A DNA stretch of 64,000 bases from Agapanthus africanus. Lineage: Eukaryota > Streptophyta > Magnoliopsida > Asparagales > Amaryllidaceae. The position numbers were made by a program, and so were the translations under genes. The notes beneath the pieces are model-generated. The model did no database searches. It saw only the letters and a list, made by a program, of their open reading frames with translations, and was not told the DNA's origin. The stretch lies in NCBI GenBank assembly GCA_030015575.1, contig JASDDO010000028.1:21617154-21681153 (forward strand). The letters run 5' to 3'. Every line of letters starts with the position of its first letter. Within the stretch, counting starts at the first letter, position 1. Shown one piece after another: positions 58,805 through 64,000 of this stretch.

Positions 58805-61800
58805 TGCGTGGGGGGGGGGGGGAGGGGGACCGGTGGCGCCAGCCCTATGCCTGATCTCGCCGGTCGTTTGGTGAGGTCGGGGGCTTGGATCACCGCCACG
58901 TGTCAGGGTCTATTGGTATAACATTTCCCAAATATTTGTTTTATCCGTGACTTTTCATTTTACGTGTAGTGCACGTACAAATTGTTGGGCTTCTAAAAGA
59001 TTAAAAGTAAAATCAATTAAAAAATATATGATGTTGAGGGGATTCGATCACAGTGGCTACGTCATGGCAGTGCAATGCTTTACTAATGAGCTACAAGTGC
59101 TTTCTTGCTGTTCAAAAGCAAATTAAATTTATAACTTGTACTAAGGCTTAGGTGTTCCTTTCTGTATTTTGGAAAAAATTTGTACAGAAAGTTTAGGGTT
59201 GTTACATTGAAACTGTAATTTTTTTTAACAAATATCTTTATTTACATTCAACTTCCAATATTTAAAAATACAAGAGTTTACGCTGGAAAGGAAATACAAT
59301 ACGTAAAATGCCTAAACAAGTGGCATAAATAAACTGAAGAAAGAAAATGAAACGGAGCTAGCCCTGAGTAGTTATTTGGTCGTAGTCCTCCTCTGTGGAT
59401 TCAACTACCTCCGTCTCGACGGTATCTGATGAACATTTCAAGAGAAGAAAAGTGAGTGGAATGCCCTTCAGTGAACTAGCGCTCGGTAAGTCCCAAAGAC
59501 AGTTAAGAGTAAAGAAAATAACAAGTGTAGAATATATATGATGAGTAAAAGTATGTGTTCATGGGTAAGTATATACTATAGGTCTCTATATGGTCATTTT
59601 GTTAACTTTAAGTTCCAAGTGTGAATGTCAACATAGCCGTAGAAGTATTCATAAGCTCAAGAGTGGGGCCACAGGAGTAAGGAAACATAGGTCCATTTTA
59701 TGTGTTAGCATCGGGACTCTAGGCCGTGAATGAGTCAACCCGATTGCGATTCGAGTAAAATATAAAAGTGGTTAATACGGGACTCCTGAAGCTCTGTTGG
59801 ATTCACACAAGAAACTATCCCAAGCACCTCGAGGATAATATATATAACTGGTAAATATACCTATTTGATTTGATTGATTAACATATCTTGATCGAAACCA
59901 TAGATTGCAAAAATGTAGAATGTATTCGAGTGCGACGAGTAGTATGCGAGTCATGACAATTGCAAACTTGTTTCGAGTCAAGTTAGTTCGAGTAGATTGA
60001 GTTCGAGTTCATATTCGAGTTAGGTTAGGGTTCGAGTTTGTGTTCGAGTTTGGGTTTAAGTTTAGATTCGAGTTTAGATTTGAGTTCATGTCTTTTCATG
60101 TGAATTGATGTACATTGTTAAAAATCTTATATTCGGGAGATATCGGCAACTGCTGCACATGGACGGCAGGATTTGTGTCTTTTTCTAAGACAATTTCCAT
60201 TTGATAACCCCGCTAAGTTGTCTAACCTGAATAGACAAGCACTTACTTTCTCCTGCTCTCTGGGGATCAAGAGAAATGATACCCCTTAAACCTATATTAA
60301 TCTAGAGTCCTTAATATTGTTTGTTTACATTGTTTTATTCCTCGAGGGGGTTTTATGAAAAAATATTTTAATATAGTTTAGAAATAGGCCTCGGGGGTGA
60401 TTTATAATGTTTAGGGTTTTCATGAACATGTATTTTAATGGTTATGGTATTTTGGTCGTTAAACCCGGCTTTTTAAAAGTTAGTGGAAAACTACTATTTT
60501 TGGAAACTTGGTGGTATTTTATTTACAATTCTAATTTTTCATTTTTAAAAATATAGTTTTCTTAATATGCTTTTATTGAAAATACGGATTTATGATTTTT
60601 ATATAATTTTCCCAAAAATTAGTTTTTATTAGAAAAAGTCGCGTTTCTTAAAAACATATTTTTATTCCTTTCGAGATCGAATACTTCGTGAGGAGTTCTG
60701 CATCTCGCTCTACTATCCTAAAGATGTGCGATAATCCGCACCATCCATTAGTGAGTCACCTAACGAGGGTTGTAGAGGTATAATTTCCAAGGACTACGAA
60801 ATACCGTTTTAAAGAAACTCGTTTTGAAATGGTGTGGTATTTTACTGAAAACATTATTTCTTTAACTTAGCCATAGATCTAGAATACCGTGCAATGGAAT
60901 CATGGTGTGCGTGTGGGGTAGGTCGTTACCCCGTGAAGTTCTTCTAAAGGTATATAATCTAATTATCGATGAGAGGGGTACTAAAGTTCATGGTATTTTA
61001 CTGAAAAGATTGTTATATATTCGTTTCATATGAAAATTTTGTTACAACTAGAAACTAAAAGATGTGAAATAAGGTTAGGATTATTGTAGCATGCTAATTT
61101 TATCTCGTTTGCTTATCACACGGCTTACAAATGTAAAAAAAAAAGCGATGTCGGAGATAACTCCTCTTTTGTTGGTTTGTTTTAAAAAGTGATTTTGAGA
61201 TGAAAGAAAAGGAGAGAAGGGGGAGTTACTAGCTTAGGTTATTAACAAGAACTAGGTGAAGTCTTCAAATGTCGTGGTTTCGTTGGAGGTGCCCCGGTCG
61301 TCGAGTTTGGCTCGCTACTCCACTTAAGGGGCTTAACTCCACTTGGCACTTAGAAAGTTTTGAGAGAATTTTTGCTAGAATTTCAGAATGAGGTAGAGTT
61401 ATGGCATGGGGTGGTATTTATAGTGGAGAATTAGGGTTTGGGAATTAAAATTTGGATTAAAAAGCCTTAAAAAGATTTTAAATGGTGAAATGAATGGTCT
61501 CTGTTTGATTGCAGGGAAATCAAACAGTACAGGGGAGTTGAGGAGAATTGAAGAGACGAGCGTGCAAAGCACGGAGTAAATTGGGCTCATCCCAACCGTC
61601 AGCGCCGGCCCATAGGGCAATTTGGCTGGTCAGATCTCGAGCTCTGGCTTCGAGATTCGTGCCATGTAGGTTTTTCTGTGTTTACTCCATTTTTCACATG
61701 TTTAATTTTTCTGAAACTTTTTCTTTTCCCGTGTGTTGCACGGGCAACTCTTGGGCTTCCAAAAATTAAAAAGAAAAAATCAGAAAAAAATAATTGTGTC

Positions 61801-61977
61801 TGATAGGAATCTAACACACAGGCTACGTAATAGTAGTGTAGAGACTTTACCAGTGAGTTACAAGTTGTTACTTGCTTTTATTTAATAAAAATAACTTTTA
61901 ACTCTTACACGGGCTGAAATACTCTTTTCTATATAATAACAAGAAAATTTCTATACAGTGTTTTCAAAGTCGTTACA

Positions 61978-62302
61978 ACCGCTCCATACGACCCGCTCTC
62001 CCACACCACTGCCCCCTCGAGATCCCTTCCTCGAGCTCTTCAACAACTTCTCCCCCTTTCTATCTTCAATTCTCTTTCTCTCAGTATTTATCTCCCCATT
62101 TCTCAAACTCACCGCCAGTGCCCACCATCGCTGCAACCATCGCACCCTTCAACCACCCACTGCCGCTGCCTCCTCCGTCGATGAGCTCAAGCCCCACTCC
62201 ATCACTATCACCACCGAGCACTTCCTCCCTTTTTCACTCCCTCACCCCTCACCCTCTCCTATGTCGATCTCTTCTCGCCGCCGGCGCATCCTATGGACCA
62301 TT
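61978..62302 (+). mobile_element. Host sequence of nest E (right part)
   Basis: Continues 48893 after the ACCGC duplication: pyrimidine-rich, CCGCC/CCACC-rich, with an open frame that has no domain support. It is interrupted by LTR F at 62303. Confidence 0.4.
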
Positions 62303-64000
62303 TGTTACGCCCCGCTTCCCGGTGTACGGAAAATGGGACATGGCGGGTCACGCGACGTATTTACTCAGAAGTAAACACGCTAAACATAACTAAGCAATAT
62401 AATGTAAATATACACAAGAAGGACAACAGATGTATATGAACATCAAATTTTATTTATTAAACATTTCTTTACAATACAACTGAAAATGTAAATATAAGAA
62501 TGGAAAGCAACGCCTAAACAATGGCATGATCTAAAAGAAAAGTGAGTACAAGTGAATCCTAGTGGTCGTGCTTCTCAGTGGTCTGCTTCCAATTGCTCCT
62601 GGCTGGTATCGAACTCCTCATGGTCGGGTCCTCCTGACAACATTCTAAAGAAAGAAGAGAAATAGGAACGTTGTCAGCGAACAATCGTTCGTTAATTCCC
62701 AAAGAGAGATAGAAATAGAATAGACAGATAAGAGGATATAACTGGTATATTGTTTGATTATTATGCGAGCGCAGTTGTTTGTAGCTTGGTTCAGAATATG
62801 CCAGTGTATACGAAACGAGTCCAACTTACACCGTGGACTATGGTAACCCGTAATACAAGGCTCCATTGATAAAACCACAGAACAACGGCAATTGATGTAT
62901 AGTTATGTCTTTTAATGACCATCTCGTGCTACTTTTAACACATTCTGTGCCATTCTACCCCTTTAAAACCCTGTAATGTCTTTTGTATTGATTTTATTAA
63001 AGTAAGTTATAGATGTAATACTTGCCGAAACCATGATATCGGTAGTTCATGTAAACGGAAGGGATATAAACGGATAATCATATAAACCAGTCAAATGTAT
63101 ATCCATGGTTCGGTCAAACATGTTGTTGATATAGATTGAATTCTGGTATAAATGGATTCATATTGAATTGGAGTTATACTTGAATCATATTCAAGGATAG
63201 ATTGCTTTATTTCAGATTAGAATGAGATTCTGCCTGAGTCAGACACTTAAACAGAATTGAATTCCTGAATCAGTTTTGGAGTTATTGGTAATTGTTGCAC
63301 ATGGATGGCAGGATTTGTGTTTTTTTCAAGATAATTACCGTATTGATAACACCGTTTTTAGGTTGTATACCTTAGATAGGCAAGCACCCATATTCTCCGG
63401 GTCCCTGAGGCTCAAGAGAACCGGTCCCGCTTAAACCTATATTTACTAGGGTCCTTATTGTAGTTTATTATAACTTGAGGGAGTTTTATGAAAAATAGTT
63501 TTGATATATTTTCAAAATAATCCCCAAGCATTTATTTATCGTCTTTTGGGTTTTCATAGATGTAATTTTATAAAATGAGATATTCTAGTGGATATAAATC
63601 TAAATTGAATAGTATATGATATTTTCATGTAATTTGTCTTGTATTGATTCTTGATAGTATTTTTATGAACTTTTGGGATTCTTTTCTTTTGATGAGAAAA
63701 CATGGAATATATTATATATTTAAAATAGATATTTTGATAATATATATATATATTTATTAAAATAGAATTTCTTTGTTAATAGAAATCACGTTTTCTTAAA
63801 AATTGCAATAAAAATTCCATCGAGATCGTATGCTCCGTGAGGAGGTCTGCATCTCGCTTTACTAGTCCCGAGGACGTGCGATAACCTGCACCATCCCGAT
63901 CGGGTTTCCCAAAATGGGCTGTAGAGCCTTATTTGCAAGGAATTAATTAAAACAATTTAAAGAATACGGGTTTTGATAGTTTAAGGTATTTTAATATAAA
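62303..64000 (-). mobile_element. LTR F, truncated by the window edge
   Basis: Begins TGTTACGCCCCGCTTCCCGG and is collinear with LTR D on the minus strand (poly(A)-side AATGCCTAAACAATGGC-like block, hairpin, small-ORF region, then the ATCTCGCTCTACTAG-like block near 63850). The small ORF (62643 down, minus) starts MLSGGPDHEEF and keeps the family frame until a one-base insertion. The left flank is CCATT; the right end and any duplication are outside the window. Confidence 0.85.

Larger units (their letters stand above)
49026..59211 (-). mobile_element. Solo LTR D nested in E
   Basis: D occupies 49031-51450 and 58805-59206 (2822 bp in total) and is interrupted by element C. Flanks TTGAG (49026-49030) and TTGAA (59207-59211) match at 4 of 5. 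Minus strand: begins TGTAACAACCCTAAAC, ends GGGATGTGACA. TATA near 51273. Closer to C and F than to E. Confidence 0.9.
48889..61982 (-). mobile_element. Solo LTR E, with perfect ACCGC target duplication
   Basis: E occupies 48894-49030 and 59207-61977 (2908 bp in total) and is interrupted by solo LTR D. Target duplication ACCGC lies at 48889-48893 and 61978-61982. Minus strand: begins TGTAACGACTTTG (61977 down), TATA in a CACTATAAATACC context at 61413-61424, ends GGGATGTGACA (48894). It is diverged from C and D but collinear, including the tRNA-like module and the hairpin. A solo LTR forms by recombination between the two LTRs of an element. Confidence 0.92.

Noticed and set aside
51446..58809. 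Confident 5-bp target duplication for element C
   Set aside because: CACGG and TGCGT differ at three of five positions.
61958..62374. 138-codon serine/proline-rich frame
   Set aside because: Spans the E/host and host/F junctions, so it cannot be an ancestral gene.

Overview
The window is plant nuclear DNA, most likely from a eudicot. It carries two intact intron-containing genes of plant families: an ATXR2-type SET-domain protein and a phytocyanin. Two pseudogenes also keep plant intron/exon structure: a DUF604 glycosyltransferase and ribosomal protein eS7. Most of the rest is Ty3/gypsy-type LTR retrotransposon sequence, MITEs, LINE fragments and a tRNA-derived SINE. There is no bacterial operon structure, rRNA gene or CRISPR array, and no functional tRNA gene was recognised.

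Layout. 1-8.4 kb is LTR-element sequence: a palindrome-rich LTR-like block (1-2440), a decayed LTR-like stretch, a fragment of LTR family A, and a pol-less Tat-like element with a sense gag and a convergent antisense gene. 9.15-9.76 kb is a LINE tail with a MITE inside it. 11.66-20.56 kb is the 15-exon ATXR2-like gene (minus strand), reading through without a lesion; its introns hold a LINE tail pair and hAT-type MITEs. 21.7-24.5 kb is a DUF604 pseudogene with a nonsense codon, a frameshift and further stops. 25.09-33.85 kb is a non-autonomous LTR element (family A, minus strand) with gag but no pol; minisatellites fill the space where pol would be. 33.8-40.1 kb is intergenic DNA with two MULE-type MITEs, a SINE with a 17-bp target duplication, and an hAT MITE. 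40.36-41.43 kb is the phytocyanin gene. 42.8-44.7 kb is a truncated, unprocessed eS7 pseudogene.

44.9-64 kb is an LTR graveyard. Its core is a three-level nest: solo LTR E (48894-61977, perfect 5-bp target duplication ACCGC) contains solo LTR D (49031-59206, target duplication TTGAG/TTGAA), which contains gag-only element C (51451-58804). With the insertions removed, D and E come to 2822 and 2908 bp, the same size as C's LTRs (2915 and 2826 bp), which supports the reading.

The best candidates for something undescribed are in the LTRs. (1) In LTRs C, D, E and F a 12-bp hairpin encloses a polypyrimidine loop, has a compensatory base-pair change between C and F, and its 3' arm holds both the AUG of a conserved 27-codon ORF and a possible 3' splice site. 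(2) A tRNA-like A-box/B-box module sits near the 5' end of the C, D and E LTRs. (3) The 1-2440 block carries about 12 paired CACGTG sites, 11 with exactly a 4-nt spacer, plus blocks of palindromes whose arms change together around an invariant TTNAA centre; family A LTRs share this style. (4) The Tat-like element's antisense gene has its own TATA box and poly(A) signal.
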